A stretch of 64,000 nt of DNA from Stappia albiluteola (GTDB taxonomy: Bacteria; Pseudomonadota; Alphaproteobacteria; Rhizobiales; Stappiaceae): NCBI RefSeq assembly GCF_014050225.1, contig NZ_JACFXV010000038.1, forward strand, positions 62,001 to 126,000. Reading direction: 5' to 3'. The notes under the pieces were generated by a model. It did no database searches. It was given only the letters and a program-made list of their open reading frames with translations, and had not been told where the DNA came from. Shown in pieces: positions 35,345 to 46,672 of the stretch; the stretch's first letter is position 1; every line of letters starts with the position of its first letter. A program made the translations under genes and the position numbers.

Positions 35345-36352
35345 TCATCGCACGAGGAAGCCTCGTCCCAAATCGTCATCCTCTTCAAGCCAAAAGCGCG
35401 CCTCGCCGTAAAAATGCGCCTTGCCGCCCACCCTGACGGTTACGGCCTTGTGGTCCTTGAGGGTTGCCGCTCCCTCGACCTCGCCCCAGAAGCGCGACCC
35501 GGTGATGCTTTCGAAGACCCGCCTTTCGCCGGGCTTCACCTGTCCGCGCGCATGCTGCTGCGCCAGCCGCGCCGTCACGCCGGAGCCGGTCGGGCTGCGG
35601 TCCACCTGCCCCTCGGCGAAGACACAGACATTGCGCGTCGGCCGTCCATCGGCACCCGTGCCGCCGTCGGTCAGGATGGCGCCGTAGAGAAAGCCCAGAT
35701 CGGCGTGGTCGGGATGCAGGATCGGTGTCTCCCGGTTGACGCTTGCCGTCAGCGACGTCGCCGCGCGGATGATGTCGGCGACCGGCGACACGCCGATCTC
35801 AAGCCCGAGTTCCCTCGCCTCGACGAGCGCGTAGAAGGCGCCGCCATAGGCGACATCGCAGGTCACGCGGGCGAAGCCCGGCACCTCGACCTCCAGGTCG
35901 CGCTTCAGCAGGAAGGCAGGCACGGAGGAGAACCAAACCTCGCCGGCCCGGCCGTTCTTCACCGCCACATGCGCCGTCACCAGCCCGCAGGGGCATTCGA
36001 TGCGCACCACCGTTTCCCCTTCGCGCACGTCGACAAGGCGGCGTTCCACCGCGTAGCGGCCAAGCGCGATGATCGCGTGGCCGCACATGGTCGAATAGCC
36101 TTCGTTATGCATGAAGAGGACGGCAAGATCGGCCTGCGGGTCGGACGGCTCGACCAGCAGCGCGCCATACATGTCCATGTGGCCGCGCGGCTCGAACATC
36201 AGGAACTTGCGCAGGCCGTCGAGGTTCTCCCGGACGTAGCGCCGCTTGTCGAGGATCGTCGCGCCCTCGATCGGCGGATAGCCGCGCGTGATGATGCGCA
36301 GGGGCTCGCCGCCGGTATGCATGTCGACCACCTCGATCGATATCGCTTCCAT
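35345..36352 (-). CDS. Proline racemase-superfamily protein, probable trans-3-hydroxy-L-proline dehydratase
   Basis: A 335-residue protein of the proline racemase / 4-hydroxyproline epimerase / trans-3-hydroxyproline dehydratase family. The first catalytic Cys is present (STMCGHAIIALG). The second site reads DRSPTGSGV: Thr replaces the Cys of racemases and epimerases. That substitution is the known hallmark of trans-3-hydroxy-L-proline dehydratases, which make delta-1-pyrroline-2-carboxylate. The start has GGAGG upstream. It sits inside the nucleoside operon, 42 bases after deoB and just before the oxygenase gene. Confidence 0.85.
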   Translation of the reverse strand: MEAISIEVVDMHTGGEPLRIITRGYPPIEGATILDKRRYVRENLDGLRKFLMFEPRGHMDMYGALLVEPSDPQADLAVLFMHNEGYSTMCGHAIIALGRYAVERRLVDVREGETVVRIECPCGLVTAHVAVKNGRAGEVWFSSVPAFLLKRDLEVEVPGFARVTCDVAYGGAFYALVEARELGLEIGVSPVADIIRAATSLTASVNRETPILHPDHADLGFLYGAILTDGGTGADGRPTRNVCVFAEGQVDRSPTGSGVTARLAQQHARGQVKPGERRVFESITGSRFWGEVEGAATLKDHKAVTVRVGGKAHFYGEARFWLEEDDDLGRGFLVR

Positions 36353-36394
36353 GCGCCCCTCCCTTGACCCGCGAAATGCCGGAAGATCACCGCG

Positions 36395-37615
36395 TCACAG
36401 GAACGACGCCCCGTGCCTGCCCGGCGCGATGCCCAGATGCGCCGCCACCGTCTCGCCGATATCGGCGAAGGTCGGCCGCGCGCCGATCGGCCGTCCCTCG
36501 ATACCGGGGCCGAAACAGAGGATCGGCACATGCTCGCGCGTGTGGTCCGTGCCCTTCCAGGTCGGGTCGCAGCCGTGGTCGGCGGTCAGGATCAACAGGT
36601 CGCCGGCCTTCAGCTTCGCCTGCAGTTCCGGCAGCCGGCGGTCGAAGGCCTCGAGTGCGGCTGCATAGCCGGCCGGGTCGCGCCGGTGACCGTAGAGAGA
36701 GTCGAAATCGATGAAATTGGCGAAGACCAGATCGCCGTCGCCGGCCTTGTCGATGGCCTCCAGCGTCCTGTCGAACAGCGCGTCGTTGCCAGCTCCCTTC
36801 AGCACCTCGCTGACGCCTTGATGGGCAAAAATGTCTGAGATCTTGCCGATGCCGTAGACGCGGCGCCCCGCCGCCACCAGCCGGTCGAGCACGGTCGGCT
36901 CGGGCGGCAGCACCGAATAGTCGCGCCGGTTCGCCGTGCGCTGGAAGTCGGCCGCGCTTTCGCCGACAAAGGGCCGGGCGATCACCCGGCCGATATTCAG
37001 CGGATCGACCAGTTTGCGAACCGTTTCGCAGAGCCTGTAGAGCCGCTCCAGCCCGAAATGGTCCTCATGCGCTGCAATCTGGAACACGCTGTCGGCGGAG
37101 GTGTAGCAGATCGGCTTGCCGGTGCGTATATGCTCCTCGCCCAGTTCCTCGATGATCACCGTGCCCGAGGCGTGCCTGTTGCCGAGAATGCCCGGCAATT
37201 CCCCCTCGCGGATCACAGCCTCCGTCAGCTCGGCCGGAAAGCAGGGCTCGGTATCGGGGAAATAGCCCCAGTCGAAGGCGACGGGCACGCCGGCGATCTC
37301 CCAATGGCCGGACGGCGTGTCCTTGCCGCGCGAGGTCTCGATGCCGTAGCCCCACAGCCCTTTCGGCTCGCCGGCAAAATCCAGGCCCGCAGGATGGCGA
37401 CCCGTCGAAAGCTCCGCTGCCCGGCCGAGGCCGAGCCGGTCCATCGCCGGCATCCTCAGCGGTCCCGCGCGCAGGCCCTCGCGGTCGGCCTTGCCCGCCT
37501 CGCAGGCGCTCGCGATATGGCCCAGCGTATCGGCCCCCGCATCGCCGAAGCTTGCCGCATCCGCCGCATCGCCGATGCCGAAACTGTCGAGCACACACAC
37601 TATCGCGCGAGCCAT
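36395..37615 (-). CDS. deoB: Phosphopentomutase
   Basis: Converts ribose-1-phosphate or deoxyribose-1-phosphate to the 5-phosphates. The 406-residue alkaline-phosphatase-superfamily enzyme shows [53 protein letters not shown] and the metal block [22 protein letters not shown] 37615 was chosen because AAGGA sits nine bases upstream; an ATG at 37624 lies directly on that site. It follows deoA closely. Confidence 0.96.
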   Translation of the reverse strand: MARAIVCVLDSFGIGDAADAASFGDAGADTLGHIASACEAGKADREGLRAGPLRMPAMDRLGLGRAAELSTGRHPAGLDFAGEPKGLWGYGIETSRGKDTPSGHWEIAGVPVAFDWGYFPDTEPCFPAELTEAVIREGELPGILGNRHASGTVIIEELGEEHIRTGKPICYTSADSVFQIAAHEDHFGLERLYRLCETVRKLVDPLNIGRVIARPFVGESAADFQRTANRRDYSVLPPEPTVLDRLVAAGRRVYGIGKISDIFAHQGVSEVLKGAGNDALFDRTLEAIDKAGDGDLVFANFIDFDSLYGHRRDPAGYAAALEAFDRRLPELQAKLKAGDLLILTADHGCDPTWKGTDHTREHVPILCFGPGIEGRPIGARPTFADIGETVAAHLGIAPGRHGASFL

Positions 37616-37630
37616 TCTGGTCATTCCTTA

Positions 37631-38956
37631 TTATCTTGTATTCGGAGCGATACGCTCTGCGATAACCGGGTGATCGGTCGCATCGCGCGCCTCGCCCACC
37701 GTATAGGCGGCAATGATCGCCTCGCTCGCCCGCCAGGCGCTTTCCTCGTCAGCAGCATGGACGATCGCCAGCGGCGCGTCGCTGTCGACAGAATGGGCGA
37801 TGCCGGCAAGGTCGCTGAAACCGACCGACGGATCGATCACGTCCTCCGCGCGCCGCCGTCCGCCGCCAAGCTCGATCACCGCCACGCCCACGGCCCGCGT
37901 ATCGATCGCCGTCACCGTGCCGGATTGCTTTGCATAGATCGCCCGCTCCACCGGCGCCTTCGCCAGATAGCTGTCGGCCCGCTCCATGAAATCGGCGGGT
38001 CCGCCAAGCGCGGCGACCATCCTGCCGAAATGTTCGGCCGCGTAGCCGCTCTCGAAGGCGTCGCGCATGCGCCTTGCGCCATCCTCCGCATTGCCGGCGA
38101 TACCGGCGGTCGCCAGCAATTCGCCGCCAAGCGCCACCGTGACGTCATGAAGCCGGTTATCGATCGCCTTGCCGGTCAGGAAGTCGACGGCATTCCTCAC
38201 TTCCAGCGCGTTGCCGGCAGCCGAGGCCAGCGGTTCGTTCATGTCGGTCAGAAGCGCCGTCGTCGGACAGCCCGCGCCATTGGCGACCGTCACCAGGCTC
38301 TCGGCCAGCGCCCGCGCCTCCTCCAGCGTCGCCATGAAGGCGCCCGAACCCCATTTCACGTCGAGCACCAGCGTCTGCAGCCCGGCGGCGAGCTTCTTCG
38401 ACAGGATCGAGGCGGTAATGAGGTCGATGCTCTCCACCGTGCCCGTCACGTCGCGGATGGCGTAGAAGCGCTTGTCGGCGGGCGCAAGATCCGCCGTCTG
38501 GCCGATGATGGCGCAGCCGACATCTTTCACCACCTTGCGGAACAGCGCGTTGTCCGGCTGCGTCCTGTAGCCCGGTACGGCGTCCAGCTTGTCGAGCGTC
38601 CCGCCCGTATGCCCGAGCCCACGGCCAGAGATCATCGGCACCGCCGCGCCGCAGGCGGCAAGTGCCGGCGCCAGCATCAGGGAAACGTTGTCGCCGACGC
38701 CCCCGGTTGAATGTTTATCGACCACCGGGCGACCGATATCCGACCAGTCGAGCACCGTTCCGCTGTCGCGCATGGCGCACGTCAGCGCCACGCGTTCGTC
38801 GAGATCGAGCCCGCGAAAGAAGATCGCCATGGCAAGGGCCGCCACCTGCCCCTCGCTCACCGAACCGTCGGAGAGCCCCTTGACGAAATGGGCGATCTCC
38901 GCGCCCGCCAGCCGCCTGCCGTCGCGCTTTTGGCGGATCAGTTCCTGGGCGAGCAT
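37631..38956 (-). CDS. deoA: Thymidine phosphorylase
   Basis: Phosphorolysis of thymidine and deoxyuridine. The 441-residue protein begins [13 protein letters not shown] and shows the phosphate-binding [16 protein letters not shown], the [16 protein letters not shown] signature and the KWGSGAFM loop. The real start is 38956. It follows the deoC stop with one base between them, so coupling is likely. The long upstream in-frame extension is a shadow of deoC. Confidence 0.96.
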   Translation of the reverse strand: MLAQELIRQKRDGRRLAGAEIAHFVKGLSDGSVSEGQVAALAMAIFFRGLDLDERVALTCAMRDSGTVLDWSDIGRPVVDKHSTGGVGDNVSLMLAPALAACGAAVPMISGRGLGHTGGTLDKLDAVPGYRTQPDNALFRKVVKDVGCAIIGQTADLAPADKRFYAIRDVTGTVESIDLITASILSKKLAAGLQTLVLDVKWGSGAFMATLEEARALAESLVTVANGAGCPTTALLTDMNEPLASAAGNALEVRNAVDFLTGKAIDNRLHDVTVALGGELLATAGIAGNAEDGARRMRDAFESGYAAEHFGRMVAALGGPADFMERADSYLAKAPVERAIYAKQSGTVTAIDTRAVGVAVIELGGGRRRAEDVIDPSVGFSDLAGIAHSVDSDAPLAIVHAADEESAWRASEAIIAAYTVGEARDATDHPVIAERIAPNTR

Positions 38957-38957
38957 C

Positions 38958-39734
38958 TCAATAGCCCTCGCCAAGCTGCGCGGCCGTCCCGTCGAGCGCG
39001 GCAACCAAAGCGTCGAGCAGCCCGCTCGCGCCGAAGCGGAAGGTCTGCGCGCAGACCCAGTTCGCCCCCAGGATCTTGTCGGCGATCGCAAGATACGCCC
39101 CGGCGTCGGCGATGGTGCGGATGCCGCCGGCCGGCTTGAAACCGACATCGATGCGGCCGTGCCTGCGGTTTTCCTCGATCACGGTAAGCATGATCTCGGC
39201 CGCCTCCGGTGTCGCGTTCACCGCCACCTTGCCGGTCGAGGTCTTGATGAAGTCAGCGCCCGCATCGACGGCAAGCTGCGAGGCGGCGTGGATCAGCAGC
39301 GGATCGCCGATCTCGCCCGTCTCCAAAATTACCTTCAGCTTCGCCTCGCCCGCCGCCTTCCTGACGCGGCGGATCTGTTCCTCGGCAAAACCCGGACGGC
39401 CCGCCTTGAACGCGCCATAGGCCATCACCAGGTCGATCTCGTCGGCGCCGTCCGCCACGGCCTTCGCCGTCTCGTCCACCACCTCCAGCGTCTTCTCGCC
39501 GCCATGGGGAAAGTTCACCACCGTCGCGATCTTCACGCCCGAACCGGCAAGCAACGGCCTGGCATCGGCCACGAAGCGCGGCCAGATGCAGATCGCCGCC
39601 ACATTGCCATGCGCCGTCACCGCCCTGTCGCAGAGGATCGCGACATCCTTCGCCGTGCAATCGTCGTTCAGATTCGTCAGGTCGACGAGCGGCAGGGCGC
39701 GCTTGGCAATGGCTTTGGGGTCGAAGTCAGGCAT
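38958..39734 (-). CDS. deoC: Deoxyribose-phosphate aldolase
   Basis: Splits 2-deoxyribose-5-phosphate to acetaldehyde and glyceraldehyde-3-phosphate. The 258-residue class I aldolase has [10 protein letters not shown] at the start, the Schiff-base Lys in [17 protein letters not shown], and the second Lys in [11 protein letters not shown]. Its ATG lies within the last codons of the purine phosphorylase gene (8-base overlap). It is central to deoxynucleoside carbon use in this operon. Confidence 0.96.
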   Translation of the reverse strand: MPDFDPKAIAKRALPLVDLTNLNDDCTAKDVAILCDRAVTAHGNVAAICIWPRFVADARPLLAGSGVKIATVVNFPHGGEKTLEVVDETAKAVADGADEIDLVMAYGAFKAGRPGFAEEQIRRVRKAAGEAKLKVILETGEIGDPLLIHAASQLAVDAGADFIKTSTGKVAVNATPEAAEIMLTVIEENRRHGRIDVGFKPAGGIRTIADAGAYLAIADKILGANWVCAQTFRFGASGLLDALVAALDGTAAQLGEGY

Positions 39735-40542
39735 CGTTCAGCTCTTTCAGGAATGCGCGGATCAGCCGCTTCAGCCGGTCCACGGCCGTCAGCGCGGTGG
39801 ATTTGGTCTCGTCATGGGAAAGCGCGTGCGCCTGCATGCCGGCGCCGAAATTGGTGATCGTCGAGATCGCCGCCACCCGCATGCCGAGATAGCGGGCGAG
39901 GATCACCTCCGGCACGGTGGACATGCCGACCGCATCCGCTCCCAGCGTCTTCGCCATGCGGATCTCCGCCGGCGTTTCGAAGGAAGGGCCGGAGAACCAC
40001 ATGTAGACGCCCTCGCCGAGCGCGATCCCTTCCGCCTCCGCCGCCGCCTTCAGCTTGGCTCGCAGCTCCCCGTCATAGGCCCGGCTCATGTCGAGGAAGC
40101 GGCGGTCGTCCTCCTCGCCGATCAGCGGGTTCATGCCCGACCAGTTGATATGGTCGGTGATCAGCATCGCCGATCCGGGCGCCAGATCCTCGCGCAGCGA
40201 TCCGGCCGCGTTGGTCAGTAGCAGCGTGTCGCAACCCAGCGCCTTCAGCATCTCGATAGGCGTGCGCATGATATCGGCCTGGCCGCTTTCGTAGTAATGC
40301 GCCCGGCCCGAAAGCGCCACCACAGGTACGCCTTCGAGGCTTCCCGCCACGATCTGGCTGCTGTGCGAGGACACGGTCGAGACGGGAAAGCCGGTCAGGT
40401 GCGAATAGGGAATGCGCACCGCGTCCTCGACCTCGTCGGCCAACTGCCCGAGGCCGGAGCCCAGGATCATCCCCACCTTGTAGCTGCCGTCGCGCGCCGC
40501 CTGCACGATATCGGCGCATTCCTTGCCATAGCCGCTCGTCAC
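39727..40542 (-). CDS. Purine nucleoside phosphorylase (trimeric, NP-I type)
   Basis: Phosphorolysis of inosine/guanosine and their deoxy forms to base plus (deoxy)ribose-1-phosphate. The 271-residue protein has VGMILGSGLGQLADEVE, SGRAHYYESG, LLTNAAGSLREDLAPGSAMLITDHIN, the FSGPSFETPAEIR loop and ADAVGMSTVPE. The GTG start (VTSGYGKE) overlaps the cdd stop as GTGA, indicating coupling. It is the trimeric mammalian-like type, not the hexameric DeoD. Confidence 0.93.
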   Translation of the reverse strand: MTSGYGKECADIVQAARDGSYKVGMILGSGLGQLADEVEDAVRIPYSHLTGFPVSTVSSHSSQIVAGSLEGVPVVALSGRAHYYESGQADIMRTPIEMLKALGCDTLLLTNAAGSLREDLAPGSAMLITDHINWSGMNPLIGEEDDRRFLDMSRAYDGELRAKLKAAAEAEGIALGEGVYMWFSGPSFETPAEIRMAKTLGADAVGMSTVPEVILARYLGMRVAAISTITNFGAGMQAHALSHDETKSTALTAVDRLKRLIRAFLKELNDA

Positions 40543-40943
40543 GATTTGCGGTCCTCTCCATGCAGCACGAAACCGGCCGGCAGCAGGTCCGCCATCCGGA
40601 AGCTCTTCATCAACCCCCCGGTGTCGCAGACATGCACGCTCGCCTCGCCGGGGGCGAATTCGGCAAGCCGCTGCCGGCAGCCGCCACAGGGCGTGCAAAG
40701 CGCGGCGTCGGCGGTCACCACCGCCTCCACGATGCGTCGGCCCCCGGCCGCCACCATCGCGCCTATTGCCGTCGTCTCCGCGCACCAGCCTTCCGGAAAG
40801 CTTGCGTTTTCCACGTTGCAGCCGGCGAAGATGCGCCCGTCGTCGGTCAGCACCGCAGCCCCCACCGCAAAGCGCGAATAGGGCGCGTGGGCATTGAGGC
40901 GCGCTTTTTTCGCGGCCTCGAACAACTCGTCGAAACGGCTCAT
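40539..40943 (-). CDS. cdd: Cytidine deaminase
   Basis: Deaminates cytidine and deoxycytidine. The 134-residue tetrameric-type enzyme has the substrate-binding SRFAVGAAVL, GCNVENASFPEG, zinc ligands Cys54, Cys86 and Cys89 (CAE and PCGGC) and proton shuttle Glu56. Its ATG overlaps the upstream permease stop (ATGA), and its stop overlaps the purine phosphorylase GTG, so it sits in a translationally coupled chain. Confidence 0.96.
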   Translation of the reverse strand: MSRFDELFEAAKKARLNAHAPYSRFAVGAAVLTDDGRIFAGCNVENASFPEGWCAETTAIGAMVAAGGRRIVEAVVTADAALCTPCGGCRQRLAEFAPGEASVHVCDTGGLMKSFRMADLLPAGFVLHGEDRKS

Positions 40944-41908
40944 GTGCGTTCCTTCACATAGGCGACGCCGCCGGCCTTCGGCGGCACGGCGCGGCCGATG
41001 AAGCCGGCAAGCAGCACCACAGTCAGGATATAGGGCAGCGCCTGGAAGACCTGCACCGGCACCTGCCCGATCACCGGCAGCGGTTGGCCTTGCAGGCGGA
41101 TCGCCAGCGCATCGAGGAAGCCGAAGAGCAGGCAGGCGAACATCGCCGGCACAGGCCGCCACTTGGCGAAGATCAGCGCGGCCAGCGCGATGAAGCCGCG
41201 CCCCGCCGTCATGTCCTTGATGAAACCCGCCGACTGCGCGGTGGACAGATAAGCGCCCGCCACGCCGCACAGGATACCGGTGCAGATCACCGCCCGGTAG
41301 CGCAGCCACGTCACCGAAATGCCGGCCGTATCGACCGCCGCCGGATTTTCGCCGACGGCCCTGAGCCGCAGGCCGAAGCGCGTGCGGTAGAGCACCCACC
41401 ATGTCAGCGGCACGCTCAGGAAAGCCACATAGACCAGCAGGTTGTGACCGGAGAATAGCTCCGAATAGAGACCGCCGATCACCGGCACGTCACGCAGGCT
41501 GTCGGCGAAGGGCCAGGTAATGTCGGTGAAGCGCGCCTCCTGCGGCAGGCGCGGCGTCTGTCCGCCCTGCTGGAACCACGCCTGGCCGAGCAGCGCCGTC
41601 AACCCGATCGCCAGGAAGTTGATCGCCACGCCCGAGACGATCTGGTTGCCGCGATGGGTGATGGAGGCAAAGCCGTGCAGCAGCGCCAGCGCGATGGAAG
41701 CCGCGATACCGGCGGCAAGGCCTGCCCAAGCGGAACCGGCAAGGGCCGCCACCGCGCCGGCGGCGAAGGCCGCGCCGAGCATCTTGCCCTCCAGGCCGAT
41801 GTCGAAGACGCCGGAGCGCTCCGAATAGAGGCCGGCGAGGCAGGCCAGCAGCAGCGGCGTGGAAAGCCGCACGGTGGAATCGAGAATGAGGATCAGCATG
41901 TCGAACAT
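40940..41908 (-). CDS. Nucleoside ABC transporter permease (second subunit)
   Basis: A 322-residue BPD_transp_2-type permease with about nine hydrophobic helices. Conserved stretches are STPLLLACLAGLYSERSGVFDIGLEGKMLGAA, NFLAIGLTALLGQ, the coupling-helix region GLRLRAVGENPAAVDTAGI and GRGFIALAALIF. It is the YufQ/NupQ-like partner of the preceding permease (12 bases) and overlaps cdd at ATGA. Confidence 0.92.
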   Translation of the reverse strand: MFDMLILILDSTVRLSTPLLLACLAGLYSERSGVFDIGLEGKMLGAAFAAGAVAALAGSAWAGLAAGIAASIALALLHGFASITHRGNQIVSGVAINFLAIGLTALLGQAWFQQGGQTPRLPQEARFTDITWPFADSLRDVPVIGGLYSELFSGHNLLVYVAFLSVPLTWWVLYRTRFGLRLRAVGENPAAVDTAGISVTWLRYRAVICTGILCGVAGAYLSTAQSAGFIKDMTAGRGFIALAALIFAKWRPVPAMFACLLFGFLDALAIRLQGQPLPVIGQVPVQVFQALPYILTVVLLAGFIGRAVPPKAGGVAYVKERT

Positions 41909-41920
41909 GGGCGCTTTTCC

Positions 41921-43023
41921 TCAGGCTGCCTGGGCGGCGGTTGGCCGGAATGCCGCGAGAAGGCGCACCAGCCCCGGGCGGAACATATGCTCCAGCGCGC
42001 CGGCGAACAGGATGACGAGGCCCTGGATCACCACGATCATGTCGCGGGTGATCGCGGGCTTTTCGAAGGCCAGCTCCGCGCCGCCCTGATACAGCATACC
42101 GAACAGGATCGAGGCTAGGATAATTCCGACCGGATGGGCCCGGCCCATCAGCGCCACGGCGATGCCGACGAAGCCGTAACCGGAAACGAACTCGATCAGC
42201 AGCCGGTGCTGCGAGCCCATGATCTCGTTAATCGCCATCATGCCGGCAAGCCCGCCGGAGATCATCATCGTCACCACGGTGATGCGGACCGGAGAGATGC
42301 CCGCATAGACGGCAGCGACCGGATTGGCGCCGAAGGTGCGGATCTCGTAGCCAAGCTTCGTGCGCCAGATCAGCGCCCACACGGCCATGCAGCACATGAG
42401 GGCGACGATCAGCGACAGGTTGAGCGGCGCGGTGCCGAAATCGGCGCCCGGAATGACATCCTGCAGGAACGGCAGTCGCCCGCCCGGCTCGAAGGTGCGG
42501 GTTTCCGGCTGCATCGAGCCCGCCTTTGCCATCACGTTGACGAGCAGATAGACCATCAGCGAGGCGGCGATGAAGTTGAACATGATGGTGGTGATCACCA
42601 CGTGGCTGCCGCGCTTGGCCTGCAGGATCGCCGGCACGAAGGCCCAGGCCGCGCCCGCCGCCGCGGCCCCCAGCACCGCGAAGGGCAACGTCACCCACCA
42701 GGGTACGTAACGGTCGAGCGCCAGGCAGGCGAGCGCCACGCCGAGGCCGCCGAGATAGGCCTGCCCCTCGCCGCCGATATTGAACAGTCCGGCGTGGAAG
42801 GCGACCGCCACGGCAAGCCCGGTAAAGATGAAATTCGTGGCGTAGAACAGCGTGAAGCCAATGCCCTCGTTCCAGCCGAGCGAACCCCAGACGAGGATCT
42901 TCACCGCCTCGACCGGATTCTCGCCGATGAAGAGCACCACGAGGCCCGAGGCCAGGAACGCGGCTGCGAGGTTGAGTGCCGGCATCAGGCCGTAATCGGC
43001 CCAGCGCGGCAGGGCTCCTCTAG

Positions 43024-43027
<4 letters not shown>
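41921..43027 (-). CDS. Nucleoside ABC transporter permease (first subunit)
   Basis: A 368-residue YufP/NupP-like permease with about ten helices. Signatures are FNIGGEGQAYLGGLG, RGSHVVITTIMFNFIA, the coupling helix GYEIRTFGANPVAAVYAGI and HRLLIEFVSGYGFVGIAVALMGR. The ATG overlaps the ATPase stop (ATGA). It works with the BMP-type binding protein and fused ATPase to import nucleosides. Confidence 0.92.
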
Positions 43028-44553
<1,526 letters not shown>

Positions 44554-44612
44554 GAAAGCGCCTCCACGGCCGGCGGCAGCGCCGCGCACCGGATCGATTC
44601 ATTCGGAAGCAA

Positions 44613-44648
44613 CGAAAAATGCGTCCGCCGACGGACCGGCGGACGCAT
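44613..44648 (-). terminator. Intra-operon stem-loop after the binding-protein gene
   Basis: Perfect 11-bp stem ATGCGTCCGCC / GGCGGACGCAT with an 8-base loop, followed on the transcribed minus strand by TTTTTCG. It lies 13 bases after the BMP stop and before the ATPase start. It looks like an attenuating or RNA-stabilising terminator that would give more binding protein than transporter. Confidence 0.8.
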
Positions 44649-44660
44649 CGCACCTGCCAA

Positions 44661-45659
44661 TCAGAACGGGCAGTTCTGGTCGGCCATGTAGTCGTGCACT
44701 TCCACCTTGCCGGAAATGATGTCGCTCTTGGCCTTTTCGACCGCCGCCTTCATCTCCTCGGTGACCAGCGCCTTGTTGTTGTCGTCGAGCGCCCAGTCCA
44801 CGCCGCCTTCCTTGAGGCCGAGCACGTAGACGCCGGAGGTCCACTTGTCGTCCTTGGCGTCGCCGAAGGCGGTGGCCACGGCAACGTCGACGCGCTTCAG
44901 CATGGAGGTCAGCACCGAGCCCGGATGGAGGCCGTTCTGGTTGCTGTCCACGCCGATGCCGAGCTTGCCGGCGTCGGCCGCCGCCTGCAACACGCCGATG
45001 CCGGTGCCGCCGGCGGCGTGATAGATCACATCCGCGCCGCGATCGAACTGCGACTTGGCAAGCTCGCCGCCCTTGACCGGATCGTTCCAGGCCGCGCCCG
45101 TCGTGCCGGTCATGTTCTCGAACACTTCCGCGCCCTCCTTGGCCGCCAGCGCGCCCTGCTTGTAGCCGCAGGCGAACTTGCGGATCAGCGGAATGTCCAT
45201 GCCGCCGACGAAGCCGACCTTGCCGGACGAGGAGGCGAGTGCGGCCAGCGTGCCCACCAGGTAGGAGCCTTCATGCTCCTTGAACACCACCGAACGGACG
45301 TTCGGCGCATCGACGACCGCATCGACGATGGCGAACTTGGTGTCGGGAAATTCCGCCGCGACCTTCGCCAGCGCGTTTTCGTAGGAGAAGCCGATGGCGA
45401 CGACCGGGCTCATGCCGTTGCGGGCGAAGCGGCGCAGGGCCTGCTCGCGCTGGGAGTCGTTCTGGATCTCGAAATCCTGATAGTCGATCCCGCTTTCCTT
45501 CTTGAACTGCTCCGCGCCCGTATAGGCCGCCTCGTTGAAGGACTTGTCGAACTTGCCGCCGAGGTCATAGGCGACGGCCGGCTTGATATCCTCCGCGAAG
45601 GCCGAGGCCGACAGGATGCTGCCTGCCATCAGAATTCCAAGTGCTGCGATCTTCCTCAC
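44661..45659 (-). CDS. BMP-family nucleoside-binding protein
   Basis: A periplasmic binding protein of the basic-membrane-protein/PnrA family, 332 residues. The signal peptide is MRKIAALGILMAGSILSASAFA. The BMP domain has VAYDLGGKFDKSFNEAAY, IGFSYENALAKVAAEFPDTKFAIVD, KEHEGSYLVGTLAALAS and GFVGGMDIPLIRKF. The GTG start is supported by GGAGGTGGAAC; a start further upstream is not needed. It feeds the double-permease nucleoside importer and is 29 bases after the regulator gene. Confidence 0.94.
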   Translation of the reverse strand: MRKIAALGILMAGSILSASAFAEDIKPAVAYDLGGKFDKSFNEAAYTGAEQFKKESGIDYQDFEIQNDSQREQALRRFARNGMSPVVAIGFSYENALAKVAAEFPDTKFAIVDAVVDAPNVRSVVFKEHEGSYLVGTLAALASSSGKVGFVGGMDIPLIRKFACGYKQGALAAKEGAEVFENMTGTTGAAWNDPVKGGELAKSQFDRGADVIYHAAGGTGIGVLQAAADAGKLGIGVDSNQNGLHPGSVLTSMLKRVDVAVATAFGDAKDDKWTSGVYVLGLKEGGVDWALDDNNKALVTEEMKAAVEKAKSDIISGKVEVHDYMADQNCPF

Positions 45660-45688
45660 GTTCCACCTCCGTTTTATTCGAAGCTTCT

Positions 45689-46672
45689 TCAAGCTGTCTT
45701 TCGCTGTTTCACGCCGATTTCGGCCGCCAGCGCGCGCGCCAGCGCCTCGTCCGCCACCAGATCGGTGACCACCCCCGTCCGCAAGGCGGCCAGCGTCGCC
45801 AGCCGCTTCCCCATCCCCGCAGCCAGCGCCACCACGCGCTTGCCGCGAACCTCGTCGTAATGCAGGCCGACAGCCTGCTCGCCGAGTTGGTTGGGAACCG
45901 GATTTCCATCGACATCGACAAAGCGGCCCATCAGGTCGCCGCAGGCGCCGTCCTCGATCAGCCGCGCCTGTTCCGCCTGCGAGATCAGCCCGCGGCGCAC
46001 CAGATGACCCTCGTCCTCGATCGAGCCGATGCCGATCACGAAGAGGTCCGAGGAGCGGGCGAGATCCAGCATCGCCTGCACGCTCTTCTGGCTCAGGAAC
46101 ATCGCCTTTTCGCCGGCGCTTTCGGCAAGATAGGGCACCGGCAGATAATATCCCTCGCCGCCCGTGCGCTCCACCATCTGCTGGACCACGTCATAGGGAT
46201 TGGCCGAAAGCTTGCGCGTCAGCGAGCCGGAGATCGAAATCACCCGCAAATCCGGCCGCTGGATCTTCGGCATCGCTTCCACGGTCGCCTTCAGCGTGCG
46301 GCCCATGCCGACGCCGACCTGGGCAACCGAGGCGTTGGATAGAAAATTCGCGAGATGGGCGCTCGCCACCTCCGCAACCGCCCGGATTGCGGCGGTCTCG
46401 TCATCATGGCCGAGATCGGGAGCGATCAGGCAGGAGGACAGGCCGAAGGCGTCGCAGATGCTGCCTTCGAGCTCGAGGCATTCGCTCGGCCGCCCCTCGA
46501 CACGGAACCTGACGAGACCGGACTTCTGGGCATGCGAGATGAGGCGGTGGATCTTGGCCGAGGACATGCCGAGGCGCTCGGCGATCTCGCCCTGCGTCGC
46601 CCCGCCGACGAACGACATCCACGCGGCGCGGATCGCCATGTTGGTGGTCCAGTCGCTCTCGCCGTCCGCCAT
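45689..46672 (-). CDS. SorC-family sugar/nucleoside-responsive transcriptional regulator
   Basis: A 327-residue protein. The N-terminal HTH is MAIRAAWMSFVGGATQGEIAERLGMSSAKIHRLISHA. The SorC effector-binding domain has VGVGMGRTLKATVEAMP, SSDLFVIGIGSIEDEGHL, GDLMGRFVDVDGNPV and VVALAAGMGKRLATLAAL. By analogy with DeoR of Bacillus it may sense deoxyribose-5-phosphate. It is the first gene of the cluster, 29 bases before the binding-protein gene, so autoregulation of the operon is likely. Confidence 0.92.
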   Translation of the reverse strand: MADGESDWTTNMAIRAAWMSFVGGATQGEIAERLGMSSAKIHRLISHAQKSGLVRFRVEGRPSECLELEGSICDAFGLSSCLIAPDLGHDDETAAIRAVAEVASAHLANFLSNASVAQVGVGMGRTLKATVEAMPKIQRPDLRVISISGSLTRKLSANPYDVVQQMVERTGGEGYYLPVPYLAESAGEKAMFLSQKSVQAMLDLARSSDLFVIGIGSIEDEGHLVRRGLISQAEQARLIEDGACGDLMGRFVDVDGNPVPNQLGEQAVGLHYDEVRGKRVVALAAGMGKRLATLAALRTGVVTDLVADEALARALAAEIGVKQRKTA

